A stretch of 64,000 nt of DNA from Variovorax sp. IB41 (lineage in GTDB: Bacteria; Pseudomonadota; Gammaproteobacteria; Burkholderiales; Burkholderiaceae_C), in NCBI RefSeq assembly GCF_016405905.1, contig NZ_JAEFCB010000019.1:60402-124401 (forward strand), given 5' to 3'. Each line of letters starts with the position of its first letter. Position 1 is the stretch's first letter. Below the pieces are notes generated by a model that worked only from the letters and a program-made list of their open reading frames with translations, had not been told where the DNA came from and made no database searches. Positions 38,777-47,738 of the stretch are shown in pieces. A program made the position numbers and the translations under genes.

Positions 38777-40045
38777 ATGCAGGTCCTGATTCTCGGCAGC
38801 GGTGTCATCGGCACCTCGGTGGCGTACTACCTGGCACGCGCCGGCCACGAGGTGACGGTGCTGGAGCGCCAGCCAGCGCCCGCGCTCGAAACCAGCTTCG
38901 GCAACGCGGGCGAGGTGTCGCCCGGCTACTCGGCGCCCTGGGCCGGCCCCGGCGTGCCGGTGAAGGCCATCAAGTGGATGCTGATGCAGCACAGCCCGCT
39001 GGTCGTCAAGCCGATGCTCGATCCGGCGATGTGGCGCTGGGGCCTCTCGATGCTGCTCAACTGCACGCAGGCGCGCTACGAACTCAACAAGGGCCGCATG
39101 GTGCGGCTGGCCGAATACAGCCGCGATTGCCTGAAGGCCCTGCGCGCCGACACCGGCATCCAGTACGACGAGCGCATGCAGGGCACGCTGCAGCTCTTTC
39201 GCACGCAGCAGCAGCTCGACGGCACCGCGAAAGACGTGGAGGTGCTCAAAGCCTCCGGCGTGCCCTACCAGGTGCTCGACCGCGAGGGTTGCCTGCCCTA
39301 CGAGCCCGCGCTTGCGGAGGTGAAGGAGAAGTTCGTCGGCGGCCTGCGCCTGCCGGGCGACGAAACCGGCGACTGCTTCAAGTTCACGCAGGCGCTCGCG
39401 AAGCTGGCGGAAGCCGAAGGCGTGACCTTTCGCTTCGGCGTGAACATCCAGGCCATCGAGCACGACGCCGCTAAGGGCGTGAATGGCGTGACTGCGGTGC
39501 GCACCGACCAGGGCAACTTCACCGCCGACCGCTACGTGGTCGCGCTCGGCAGCTATTCGCCCGCGCTGGTCAAGCCGCTGGGCATCGACCTGCCGGTCTA
39601 CCCGGTCAAGGGCTTCTCGATCACCGTGCCGATCACCGACGCGGCCGGCGCCCCCGAATCCACCGTGATGGACGAGACCTTCAAGGTGGCTGTCACGCGC
39701 CTGGGCGACCGCATCCGCGTGGGTGGCACGGCGCAGCTTTCGGGCTTCGACCTCGCGCTCAATCCGCGCCGGCGCGACACGCTCGAACACGTCGTGACCG
39801 ATCTTTTCCCCAAGGGCGGCAACGTGCGCGACGCCTCCTTCTGGACGGGTCTGCGCCCCATGACGCCCGACGGCACGCCCGTGATCGGCGCCACGCGCAT
39901 CCCGAACCTGATGCTGAGCACCGGCCACGGCACGCTGGGCTGGACCATGGCCGCCGGCACCGGCCGCGTGATGGCCGACCTCGTCGCAGGCAAGGCACCC
40001 GAGATCGACATGGAAGGCCTGACCGTGGCGCGCTACGGCGGCTAG
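38777..40045 (+). CDS. dadA: D-amino acid dehydrogenase
   Basis: This 422-residue FAD enzyme oxidises D-amino acids to 2-oxo acids and passes electrons to the respiratory chain. The dinucleotide motif is LGSGVIGTSVAYYLARAGHEVTVLER (quoted by key words), followed by TSFGNAGEVSPGYSAPWAGPG, LRLPGDETGDCFKFTQAL and FWTGLRPMTPDGTPVIG, all typical of DadA. AGAGGGAG lies before the ATG at 38777. No alanine racemase gene is adjacent. A strong terminator follows. Confidence 0.93.
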   Translation: MQVLILGSGVIGTSVAYYLARAGHEVTVLERQPAPALETSFGNAGEVSPGYSAPWAGPGVPVKAIKWMLMQHSPLVVKPMLDPAMWRWGLSMLLNCTQARYELNKGRMVRLAEYSRDCLKALRADTGIQYDERMQGTLQLFRTQQQLDGTAKDVEVLKASGVPYQVLDREGCLPYEPALAEVKEKFVGGLRLPGDETGDCFKFTQALAKLAEAEGVTFRFGVNIQAIEHDAAKGVNGVTAVRTDQGNFTADRYVVALGSYSPALVKPLGIDLPVYPVKGFSITVPITDAAGAPESTVMDETFKVAVTRLGDRIRVGGTAQLSGFDLALNPRRRDTLEHVVTDLFPKGGNVRDASFWTGLRPMTPDGTPVIGATRIPNLMLSTGHGTLGWTMAAGTGRVMADLVAGKAPEIDMEGLTVARYGG

Positions 40046-40068
40046 CAGGCACGACGCCATCCACCGAG

Positions 40069-40097
40069 CAGGGCGGTCCGAAAGGGCCGCCCTGTTT
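40069..40097 (+). terminator. Intrinsic terminator after dadA
   Basis: CAGGGCGGTCC and GGGCCGCCCTG form an 11-bp stem with one G-T pair around a GAAA tetraloop, followed by TTT. It separates the alaS-dadA unit from the downstream catabolic cluster. Confidence 0.75.
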
Positions 40098-40132
40098 ACG
40101 TTGGGTTGCGACATCTAGGGTTTCTACTTAGT

Positions 40133-40150
40133 CACGAAGTTGTCTTCGTG
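40133..40150. promoter_or_regulatory. Palindrome upstream of the catabolic cluster
   Basis: CACGAAG and CTTCGTG are perfect 7-base arms around TTGT. It lies 74 bases before the first gene of the cluster, beside an A/T-rich region with TTAATAAAT. It is either an operator or a promoter-proximal hairpin. Confidence 0.45.
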
Positions 40151-40182
40151 GCTATCCTTCGTGCGTTCCATTAATAAATCGT

Positions 40183-40200
40183 TGTTTCTTTAGTGAAACA
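40183..40200. promoter_or_regulatory. Candidate IclR operator
   Basis: TGTTTC and GAAACA are perfect arms around TTTAGT. IclR-family sites often have TTTC/GAAA half-sites with a 5-6 base centre. It lies 23 bases before the first structural gene, and an IclR gene is located within the same cluster. The link is inferred. Confidence 0.5.
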
Positions 40201-40223
40201 AAAACGCCGACCACGACGGACCC

Positions 40224-41210
40224 ATGAAACACACACGCCGCCTCGCCATCGCCGCCGCCATGTCCCTGGCCGGCGCCTGCGCCACCGGACTGGCCTGGGC
40301 GCAGAGCTACCCCGCCAAGCCGATCACGCTGGTGGTCGCGTATCCGGCGGGCGGCGACACCGATGCGCTGGCGCGGCTCTTCGCCGAGAAGCTCTCGGCG
40401 CGGGTGGGGCAGCCGGTGGTGGTGGACAACCGCCCGGGCGCCAGCGGCATCATCGGCAGCGGCTACGTTTCGAAGGCGCCGGCCGACGGCTACACGCTGC
40501 TGCTCGCGCCCAGCACCTTCTCGATCGCGCAACTGGTCCTGAAGACCAACGGCGCCTCCGGCTACGACGTGCTCGCCGGCTTCACGCCGATCGTGCAGAC
40601 CGGCAGCCAGCCGCTCTTCCTGGTGGCGAGCGCCGGCAGCGGCTTCGCCACCGCGAAGGACGCGGTCGCCGCGGCCAAGGGCGCCGGCAAGTCGCTCTCG
40701 TACGCGAGCCCGGGCAGCGGCTCGCCGATGCACATCCTGGGCGAAATGTTCGCCCGCGCCTCGGGCGCGAACCTCGCGCACGTGCCCTACAAGGGCGTGG
40801 CGCCCGCGGTCAACGACGTGCTGGGCGGCCATGTGCCGGTCACCTTCATCACGCTCGGCCCGGTGGCGCCGTACTTCGCCAACGGCAAGCTCAAGCCGCT
40901 GGCCGTCGCTTCGAGCCAGCGCTCGCCGCTCGCCCCCACCGTGCCCACGCTCGCCGAGCTCGGCTACAAGGACGTCGAGGTGGTCGCCTGGAACGGCCTC
41001 TGGGGCCCGCGCAACCTCTCGCCTGACATCGTGAAGACGCTCAACGGCCACTTCAACGACATCCTCAAGATGCCCGACATCGTCGCGCGCATGGCCGTGC
41101 TCGGCACCACGCCGGTGGGCGGCGATGCCGACGTGCTCGGCAAGACCAACGCGGCGGACTACGCGCGGTTCGGCAAGGTCATCAAGGAGCTCGGCATCCA
41201 GGCCGACTGA
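40224..41210 (+). CDS. Bug-type tripartite tricarboxylate transporter binding protein
   Basis: This 328-residue periplasmic receptor has a signal peptide MKHTRRLAIAAAMSLAGACA ending near LAWAQ. Family features are YPAKPITLVVAYPAGGDTDALARLF, VVVDNRPGASGIIGSG, SPGSGSPMHILGEMF and VPYKGVAPAVNDVLGG. Bug proteins capture organic or aromatic acids for TctAB permeases or act as sensors. No tctA/tctB is nearby. It is the first gene of the cluster and is preceded by two palindromes. Confidence 0.93.
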   Translation: MKHTRRLAIAAAMSLAGACATGLAWAQSYPAKPITLVVAYPAGGDTDALARLFAEKLSARVGQPVVVDNRPGASGIIGSGYVSKAPADGYTLLLAPSTFSIAQLVLKTNGASGYDVLAGFTPIVQTGSQPLFLVASAGSGFATAKDAVAAAKGAGKSLSYASPGSGSPMHILGEMFARASGANLAHVPYKGVAPAVNDVLGGHVPVTFITLGPVAPYFANGKLKPLAVASSQRSPLAPTVPTLAELGYKDVEVVAWNGLWGPRNLSPDIVKTLNGHFNDILKMPDIVARMAVLGTTPVGGDADVLGKTNAADYARFGKVIKELGIQAD

Positions 41211-41217
41211 ACACGCC

Positions 41218-42033
41218 ATGACCGAACTCAAAGCCACCCCCGATCCCTCGAGCCTGCAATCGCTGCTGGCCGAACTGCCCGCCAACCTGCTGGCCGGCCG
41301 CCGCGTGCTCGTGACCGGCGGCGCGCGGGGCCTGGGCCTCGCGTTCGCGCAGTGCATCGCCGCGGCGGGCGCGAGCGTGGTGCTGGCCGACATCCTCGGC
41401 GAGCTCGCCGAAACCGAAGCCGAGGCGTTGCGCGATGCGGGCCACAAGGCGCACGCGCTCACCGTCGACCTGTCGGCGCCGGCCTCCGTCGACGCCTGCG
41501 CCGCCGAGGCGATCCGCCTGCTCGGCGGGCTCGACGGCCTGGTCAACAACGCCGCCATCACCAACTCGGGTGGCCGCGATGCGCACCAGCTCGAGATCGA
41601 CATGTGGGACCGCGTGATGAATGTCAACGTGCGCGGCACCTGGCTCATGGGCCGCGCCTGCCGCGCCGCGCTGGCCGAGAGCGGCCGTGGCGCGGTCGTG
41701 AATCTCGCGTCCGACACCGCGCTCTGGGGCGCACCCAACCTGCTGGCCTACGCATCGAGCAAGGGCGCGGTCATTTCCATGACGCGCTCGCTGGCGCGCG
41801 AATGGGGCGGCGACAGCATCACCGTCAACGCCGTGGCGCCGGGCCTCACGCTGGTCGAGGCGACCGAGTACGTGCCGATGGCGCGCCACCAGAAATACCT
41901 CGAAGGCCGCGCCATTCCGCGCGAGCAACAGGCGGCCGATGTCTGCGGCGCCACGCTGTACCTGCTTTCCGGCCTCTCGCGCTTCGTGACAGGCCAACTG
42001 CTGGCCGTCAACGGCGGCTTTGCGATGCACTGA
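41218..42033 (+). CDS. SDR family oxidoreductase
   Basis: This 271-residue classical SDR has VTGGARGLGLAFA near residue 33, NNAAITN near 110, and the catalytic Tyr178/Lys182 in LLAYASSKGAV. A C-terminal GQLLAVNGGF is also present. An N-terminal tail of about 26 residues precedes the Rossmann fold. It likely oxidises a hydroxyl or dihydrodiol intermediate. It starts seven bases after the binding-protein stop. Confidence 0.9.
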   Translation: MTELKATPDPSSLQSLLAELPANLLAGRRVLVTGGARGLGLAFAQCIAAAGASVVLADILGELAETEAEALRDAGHKAHALTVDLSAPASVDACAAEAIRLLGGLDGLVNNAAITNSGGRDAHQLEIDMWDRVMNVNVRGTWLMGRACRAALAESGRGAVVNLASDTALWGAPNLLAYASSKGAVISMTRSLAREWGGDSITVNAVAPGLTLVEATEYVPMARHQKYLEGRAIPREQQAADVCGATLYLLSGLSRFVTGQLLAVNGGFAMH

Positions 42034-42059
42034 ATTTTTCCGACGAAGGAGTAAACCCG

Positions 42060-42608
42060 ATGAGCGATTTGTCCGAACAACAGAAGATCAACGATGCCGC
42101 CGGCACGACCCTGGCGCAGCCCGAGGGCACGAGCCTGGCCGAGTGGATGAACACCCGCATCGCGCGCTACGAGACGCGCAAGTACGACTGGGACGCGCTG
42201 AAGTTCCAGGCCGACTTCGACCCCAAGTTCCGCCGCGCGCAGATGCGCTACGTGGGCACCGGCGGCACCGGCGTCGAGAAGGACGCGAACACCGTGCCTT
42301 CGGAGCACTTCACCTTCTCCACCATGGTGATCCCGGCCGGCCACGAAGGCCCGCCGCACCTGCACACCGACGTGGAAGAGGTGTTCTTCCTCATCCGCGG
42401 CAAGCTCAAGGTCGTGATCGAGAAGGACGGCGAGCGCTTCGAAACCATCATGACCGACCGCGACCTCATCTCGGTGCCGCCGGGCGTGTACCGCGAGGAA
42501 ATCAACATCGGCGACGAAGACGCGCTGATGTGCGTGATGCTCGGCGCGCAGAAGCCTATCAAGCCGACGTACCCGGCCGACCACCCGCTGGCCAAGATCA
42601 AGCGCTGA
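42060..42608 (+). CDS. Cupin domain protein
   Basis: This 182-residue protein has a single cupin. The metal-binding motif GPPHLHTDVEEVFF carries His100, His102 and Glu106/107, and RDLISVPPGVYREEIN is the second strand pair. The N-terminal 80 residues (SLAEWMNTRIARYETRKYDW) are unusual. It could be a small metal-dependent oxygenase, isomerase or sensor; sequence does not decide. GAAGGAG lies before the ATG. Confidence 0.85.
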   Translation: MSDLSEQQKINDAAGTTLAQPEGTSLAEWMNTRIARYETRKYDWDALKFQADFDPKFRRAQMRYVGTGGTGVEKDANTVPSEHFTFSTMVIPAGHEGPPHLHTDVEEVFFLIRGKLKVVIEKDGERFETIMTDRDLISVPPGVYREEINIGDEDALMCVMLGAQKPIKPTYPADHPLAKIKR

Positions 42609-42615
42609 GGACGAG

Positions 42616-43488
42616 ATGAGCGACGCGATGACCACCGACGCACTGGCGCTGCCCGCTTCCGAGCTGGCGCTGCTCGACGCCCGCTTTCCAGCACGCAGCG
42701 TGCCGGTCGGCGGCGGCGCGGTGGTGTCGGTGCGCGAGCGCGGCGCGGGCCCGGCCCTCGTGTGCCTGCACGGCATCGGCTCGGGCGCGGCGTCGTGGCT
42801 CAGCGTGGCGCTGCTGCTGGCGCCGCAGGCGCGCGTGATCGCGTGGGACGCGCCGGGTTACGGCGCATCGACGCCGCTCACGCCGGCCGCACCATCCGCT
42901 GCGGACCATGCGCAGCGCCTGCATGCCTTGCTCGATGCGCTCGATGTCCAGTCCTGCGTGCTCGTCGGGCATTCGCTCGGTGCGATCACCGCAGCATCGG
43001 CCGCGCGCAAGGATTCGGCCCTGGCTTCGCGCATCCGCCGCCTCGTGCTCATCAGCCCGGCCGCGGGCTACGGCGCACCGTCGCGCGCCGAAGCACGCGC
43101 CAAGGTGCGTACCGAACGCCTCGCCACCCTCGACGAACTGGGCATCGCCGGCATGGCCGCGAAGCGCGCGGGCCGCCTCGTCTCCGACACCGCCAGCGAA
43201 CTCGCGCGCCAGTGGGTGCGCTGGAACATGGCGCGCCTGAACGACGGCGGCTACCGCCAGGCCGTCGAGCTGCTGTGCAACGGCGACCTCATCGCCGACC
43301 TGCCGCCCGCCATGCCGGTGCGCGTGGCCTGTGGCACGCTCGATGTCGTCACCACGCCCGGAGCCTGCGCCGAAGTCGCGCGCGGCTGCGGGGTGACGCT
43401 CGAGGCGATCGACGGCGCCGGGCACGCCAGCTACGTGGAACGGCCGGAGGCCGTCGCCGCGCTGCTGCGTGAAGCACTCGCTGCCTGA
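42616..43488 (+). CDS. Alpha/beta hydrolase
   Basis: This 290-residue hydrolase has the nucleophile elbow VLVGHSLGAITAA (Ser near residue 120), LVCLHGIGSGAASW as the oxyanion loop, and IDGAGHASYVERPEAVAALL with the catalytic His. It has no signal peptide. Enzymes of this type cleave ring-opening products in meta-cleavage pathways, or formylamide and ester intermediates, which suits the cluster. It starts seven bases after the cupin stop. Confidence 0.9.
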   Translation: MSDAMTTDALALPASELALLDARFPARSVPVGGGAVVSVRERGAGPALVCLHGIGSGAASWLSVALLLAPQARVIAWDAPGYGASTPLTPAAPSAADHAQRLHALLDALDVQSCVLVGHSLGAITAASAARKDSALASRIRRLVLISPAAGYGAPSRAEARAKVRTERLATLDELGIAGMAAKRAGRLVSDTASELARQWVRWNMARLNDGGYRQAVELLCNGDLIADLPPAMPVRVACGTLDVVTTPGACAEVARGCGVTLEAIDGAGHASYVERPEAVAALLREALAA

Positions 43489-43529
43489 GCAGGCCACCAC
43501 AAGACATCCAACGGAAACAACGAACCACC

Positions 43530-44366
43530 ATGGCAACGAACGACAACGAAGTGATGGAAGAGGGCGCCGACCGCTACAACGTGCCCGCGCTGGAACGGGG
43601 CCTGCGCGTGCTGTGCGAGTTCAGCCGCGAGAACCGCACGCTCTCCGCGCCCGAATTGGCGCGCCGCTTCGACCTGCCGCGCTCGACCGTCTTCCGCCTG
43701 CTCACCACGCTGGAGAACATGGGCTTCCTCGAACGTGCCGAGGGCGGGCGCGACTACCGCCTCGGCCTCGCGGTGCTGCGCCTGGGCTTCGAATACCTCG
43801 CCTCGCTGGAGCTCACGCAGCTGGGCACGCCGCTGCTCAATCGCCTCTGCGACGAACTGCGCACGCCCTGCAACCTGGTGGTGCGCGATGGCCGCTCGAT
43901 CGTCTATGTCGCCAAGGTCGCGCCGCCCACGCCGTTCGCCAGTTCCGTGACCGTGGGCACGCGCCTGCCGGCCCATGCCACGGTGCTCGGCCGCGTGCTG
44001 CTGGAAGACCTCACGCTGCCGCAGCTGCGCGCGCTGTACCCCGAAGACAAGCTGGAGACCTTCTCGCCGAGCACGCCCAAGACGGTGAACGAGCTCTTCG
44101 ACATGGTGCAGGCCGACCGCACGCGCGGCTATGTGCTGGGCGAAGGCTTCTTCGAATCGAACATCTCCAGCATCGCCGCGCCGGTGCGCGACCACAGCGG
44201 CCACATCGTGGCGGCGCTGGGCGCGACCATCACCTCGGACCACATCGAGGAAAGCCGCATGGACGAGATGGTGCTGCGCGTGCGCGGCGTGGCCGACGAG
44301 ATCTCGGGCCTCCTGAACTACTCGCCCGCGCGCTCCAGCAAGGTGGTGCCGCTTCGCAGCGCATGA
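43530..44366 (+). CDS. IclR family transcriptional regulator
   Basis: This 278-residue regulator has an N-terminal winged helix (LSAPELARRFDLPRSTVFRLLTTLENMGFLER, quoted by key words) and the IclR effector domain with LPAHATVLGRVLLEDL, RGYVLGEGFFESNISSIAAPV and VAALGATITSDH. It lies inside the cluster in the same direction, so it should control its own operon, either as an activator responding to the substrate or as a repressor. Its stop overlaps the next ATG. Confidence 0.93.
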   Translation: MATNDNEVMEEGADRYNVPALERGLRVLCEFSRENRTLSAPELARRFDLPRSTVFRLLTTLENMGFLERAEGGRDYRLGLAVLRLGFEYLASLELTQLGTPLLNRLCDELRTPCNLVVRDGRSIVYVAKVAPPTPFASSVTVGTRLPAHATVLGRVLLEDLTLPQLRALYPEDKLETFSPSTPKTVNELFDMVQADRTRGYVLGEGFFESNISSIAAPVRDHSGHIVAALGATITSDHIEESRMDEMVLRVRGVADEISGLLNYSPARSSKVVPLRSA

Positions 44367-45208
44367 CGGCCATGACGATGCCCGCACCTTCTCATTTCTT
44401 TGCCGCCGATGCATTGGCTGGCCGCGTGGCCGTGGTCACGGGCGGTTCCTCGGGCATCGGCCTTGCGACCGTCGAGCTGCTGCTCGCGAGCGGCGCCGCC
44501 GTCGCGCTGTGCGGCCGCAACGCCGAGCGGCTCGACCGCGCGGTGGCCGGCCTGCGCGAGCGGTTCCCCAGCGCGAAGCTCTTCGCACAGCCTTGCGATG
44601 TGCTCGATGCCGCTGCGGTCAAGGCCTTCGCCGCCGCCAGCGAGGCCGCGCTCGGCCCAGCCTCGATGCTCGTCAACAACGCGGGGCAGGGCCGCGTCTC
44701 CACCTTCGCCGACACCGAAGACGCAGCCTGGATGGACGAGCTGCACCTGAAGTTCTTCTCCGTCATCCACCCCACGCGCGCCTTCCTGCCGCAGCTCGCG
44801 GCGCAGCGCGCGGTGCTGGGCGATGCCGCCATCGTCTGCGCCAATTCGCTGCTCGCGCGCCAGCCCGAGCCGCACATGGTCGCCACCTCGGCCGCGCGCG
44901 CGGGCCTGCTGAACCTCGTGCGCTCGATGGCCACCGAATTCGCGCCACAGGGCGTGCGCGTCAACGGCATCCTGATCGGCCTTGTCGAATCGGGCCAATG
45001 GCGCCGCCGCTTCGAGGCGCGCGAAGACAAGTCGCAAGACTGGGCCGCCTGGAGCGCCCAGCTCGCGAAGACCAAACACATCCCGCTGGGTCGCCTGGGG
45101 CTTCCGACCGAAGCCGCGCGCGCGATCCTTTTCCTCGCTTCGCCCCTCGCGTCGTACACGACGGGCAGCCACATCGATATCTCCGGAGGCCATTCCCGCC
45201 ATGCATAA
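44363..45208 (+). CDS. SDR family protein with altered catalytic residues
   Basis: The product is 281 residues, with the Rossmann motif VVTGGSSGIGLATVELLL and LVNNAGQGRVSTF. The place of YxxxK is occupied by ATSAARAG, with Thr near 175 and Arg near 179. It therefore lacks the standard Tyr and Lys. Either it uses other residues or it is a non-redox SDR relative. It starts by ATGA overlap with the IclR gene and overlaps the ThDP-enzyme gene by eight bases. Confidence 0.85.
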   Translation: MTAMTMPAPSHFFAADALAGRVAVVTGGSSGIGLATVELLLASGAAVALCGRNAERLDRAVAGLRERFPSAKLFAQPCDVLDAAAVKAFAAASEAALGPASMLVNNAGQGRVSTFADTEDAAWMDELHLKFFSVIHPTRAFLPQLAAQRAVLGDAAIVCANSLLARQPEPHMVATSAARAGLLNLVRSMATEFAPQGVRVNGILIGLVESGQWRRRFEAREDKSQDWAAWSAQLAKTKHIPLGRLGLPTEAARAILFLASPLASYTTGSHIDISGGHSRHA

Positions 45209-46898
45209 CCCCCACAACACCGTCACTGTCGGCGCTGTCGTCGCCGCCTTCCTGGAGCAGTGCGGCGTCAAGGCAGCCTTCGGCGTGATCTCGATCCACA
45301 ACATGCCGATCCTGGATGCGTTCGCGCAGCGCGGCACGATCCGCTTCATCTCCGCGCGCGGCGAAGCGGGCGCGGGCAACATGGCCGACGCCTATGCGCG
45401 CTCCACCGCGAGCCTGGGCGTGTGCATCACCAGCACCGGCCCGGCCGCGGGCAACATCGCGGGCAGCATGGTCGAGGCGCTGACCGCCGGCGCGCCGCTC
45501 CTGCACATCACCGGGCAGATCGAGACGCCGTACCTGGACAAGGGCATGTCGTACATCCACGAGGCGCCCGACCAGCTCACGATGCTCAAGGCGGTGTCGA
45601 AGGCGGCGCTGCGCGTGCGCAGCGTGGAGACGGTGCTCGGCACGCTCAAGCGTGCGGTGCAGCTCGCGCTCACGGCGCCGACGGGCCCGGTGAGCGTGGA
45701 GATTCCGATCGACATCCAGTCGGCGCTCATCACGATGCCGGCCGACCTTTCGCCGCTGCCGGTGGAGCGGCCCATGCCGTCCGCCGCCGCGCTCGACGCA
45801 TTGGCCGCGCGCCTGGCGACTGCCAAGCGCCCGCTGCTGTGGGTGGGCGGCGGTGCACGCCACGCCCGCGCCGCCATCGAACGCCTGCAGAAGCTGGGCT
45901 TCGGCGTGGTCACCACCACGCAGGGCCGCGGCACCGTGCCCGAAGACGATGCCGGCTCGCTCGGCGCCTACAACATCCAGAAGCCGGTCGAGGCCTTCTA
46001 TCAAACCTGCGACGCGATGCTGGTGGTCGGCTCGCGCCTGCGCGGCAACGAGACGCTCAAGTACGAGCTGAAGCTGCCGCGCCCGCTGTACCGCATCGAC
46101 GCCGATGCCGCCGCCGAAGGCCGCTGCTATGCCTCCGAGGCCTTCGTCTGCGGCGACTCGGCACTGGCCCTCGAAGGCCTGGCCGATCGCCTCGAAGCCG
46201 CCGGCTACAAGGCCGATGCGCAACTGCTGGCCGACCTGCGCGCCGCGCACGACCAGGCAGTGGCCACGCTGCGCGACGGCCTCGGCCCGTATGCCGAACT
46301 CGTGCGCCGGCTGCAGTCGGCCGCCGGCCGCAAGTTCAACTGGGTGCGCGACGTGACCGTCTCCAACAGCACCTGGGGCAACCGCGAACTGCGCATCTTC
46401 GAGCCGAGCGCCGGCGTGCACGCCACGGGCGGCGGCATCGGCCAGGGCATGCCCATGGCCATCGGCGCGGCCATCGGCGCGGCGGTGACCGGCTCGGGCC
46501 GCAAGACCTTCTGCCTGGCCGGCGACGGCGGCTTCATCCTGAACCTGGGCGAGCTCGCCTGCATGGTGCAGGAGAAGGCGCCCATGGTGATCGTGCTCAT
46601 GAACGACAAGAGCTACGGCGTCATCAAGAACATCCAGGACGCGCAGTACGGCGGCCGACAGTGCTACGCCGAACTGCACACGCCCGACTACGACCTGCTG
46701 TGCAAGTCGATCGCGCTGCCGCACGCCCGCGTGAAAGACCTGGCCGACCTGCCCACGCGCCTGGACGAAGCGCTCTCCACCGACGGCCCGTTCCTGCTGG
46801 AGATCGACATGCTCTCGGTCGGCGGCTTCAAGACCAGCTTCGCCGGTCCGCCGACCAACACGGTCACGCAGATTCCCGCGCTCGGCACGGCGCAGTGA
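45201..46898 (+). CDS. Thiamine diphosphate-binding enzyme (acetolactate synthase-like)
   Basis: This 565-residue enzyme has three-domain architecture of the ALS/benzoylformate decarboxylase superfamily. The catalytic Glu is in SARGEAGAGNMADAYAR. The ThDP motif runs from GDGGFILNLGELACM to the Asn of VLMNDKSYG. The middle domain contains LLWVGGGARHARAAIE. It should cleave or ligate next to a 2-oxo acid; within this cluster decarboxylation to an aldehyde is plausible because an aldehyde dehydrogenase follows. It is not a biosynthetic ALS, as no small subunit is adjacent. Confidence 0.9.
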   Translation: MHNPHNTVTVGAVVAAFLEQCGVKAAFGVISIHNMPILDAFAQRGTIRFISARGEAGAGNMADAYARSTASLGVCITSTGPAAGNIAGSMVEALTAGAPLLHITGQIETPYLDKGMSYIHEAPDQLTMLKAVSKAALRVRSVETVLGTLKRAVQLALTAPTGPVSVEIPIDIQSALITMPADLSPLPVERPMPSAAALDALAARLATAKRPLLWVGGGARHARAAIERLQKLGFGVVTTTQGRGTVPEDDAGSLGAYNIQKPVEAFYQTCDAMLVVGSRLRGNETLKYELKLPRPLYRIDADAAAEGRCYASEAFVCGDSALALEGLADRLEAAGYKADAQLLADLRAAHDQAVATLRDGLGPYAELVRRLQSAAGRKFNWVRDVTVSNSTWGNRELRIFEPSAGVHATGGGIGQGMPMAIGAAIGAAVTGSGRKTFCLAGDGGFILNLGELACMVQEKAPMVIVLMNDKSYGVIKNIQDAQYGGRQCYAELHTPDYDLLCKSIALPHARVKDLADLPTRLDEALSTDGPFLLEIDMLSVGGFKTSFAGPPTNTVTQIPALGTAQ

Positions 46899-46918
46899 GA
46901 GCGAAAGCAGCCAAGTCC

Positions 46919-47716
46919 ATGACCGCCATCACACGCATCGCACTCGTCGGTTGCGGCGCCATCGGCACCGCGGTGCTCGACCTCCTGCGGGGCGATCCTG
47001 CGCTGCGGGTGACGGTCGTCGTCGTGCCCGTCGAAGGCATGGCGGCTGCGCAAAAGGCCGTGCCGGGCGCAGAGGTGCTGAGCATGGTGCCCGTCGCCGG
47101 CATCGACCTCGTGGTCGAGACGGCGGGCCACGCCGCCATCGAGGAGCACGTGCTGCCGGCGCTCGCGCGCGGCACGCCCTGCGTGGTCGCCTCGGTCGGA
47201 GCGCTGTCGGCCGCCGGGTTCGCCGAAAAGCTCGAAGCCGCCGCCATCGCGGGCCGCACGCAGGTGCAGCTGATTCCGGGTGCCATCGGCGCGATCGACG
47301 CGCTCGCCGCAGCCCGCATCGGGGGCCTGGACAGCGTGCGCTACACCGGCCGCAAGCCCCCGAAGGCCTGGAAGGGAACGCCGGCCGAACAGGGCCGCGA
47401 CCTCGACGCGCTGGCCGAGGCCACCGTGATCTTCGAAGGCAGCGCGCGCGAGGCGGCCTCGCTCTATCCGAAGAACGCCAACGTCGCGGCCACCGTCTCG
47501 CTCGCGGGCCTGGGCCTGGACAAGACGCTGGTGCGCCTGATCGCCGACCCCGCCACCGCCGAGAACGTGCACACCGTCGAAGCCGAGGGCGCCTTCGGCA
47601 GCTTCGAGCTGACGATGCGCAACAAGCCGCTCGCGGCCAACCCCAAGACCTCCGCGCTGACCGTGTACAGCGCGGTGCGGGCGCTGCGCAACCGCGTCGC
47701 GCCGCTGTCCATCTGA
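46919..47716 (+). CDS. Aspartate dehydrogenase (NadX-like)
   Basis: This 265-residue NAD(P)-dependent enzyme has ALVGCGAIGTAVLDLL, PGAIGAIDALAAARIGGLD, FEGSAREAASLYPKNANVAA and the C-terminal NPKTSALTVYSAVRAL, all typical of L-aspartate dehydrogenases. In NAD synthesis it would make iminoaspartate, but nadA/nadC are not nearby. Here it more likely handles an amino or imino acid formed from a nitrogen-containing substrate. This is inference from context. Confidence 0.88.
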   Translation: MTAITRIALVGCGAIGTAVLDLLRGDPALRVTVVVVPVEGMAAAQKAVPGAEVLSMVPVAGIDLVVETAGHAAIEEHVLPALARGTPCVVASVGALSAAGFAEKLEAAAIAGRTQVQLIPGAIGAIDALAAARIGGLDSVRYTGRKPPKAWKGTPAEQGRDLDALAEATVIFEGSAREAASLYPKNANVAATVSLAGLGLDKTLVRLIADPATAENVHTVEAEGAFGSFELTMRNKPLAANPKTSALTVYSAVRALRNRVAPLSI

Positions 47717-47738
47717 TCCCTAAGTCCTGAGCCCTTCC

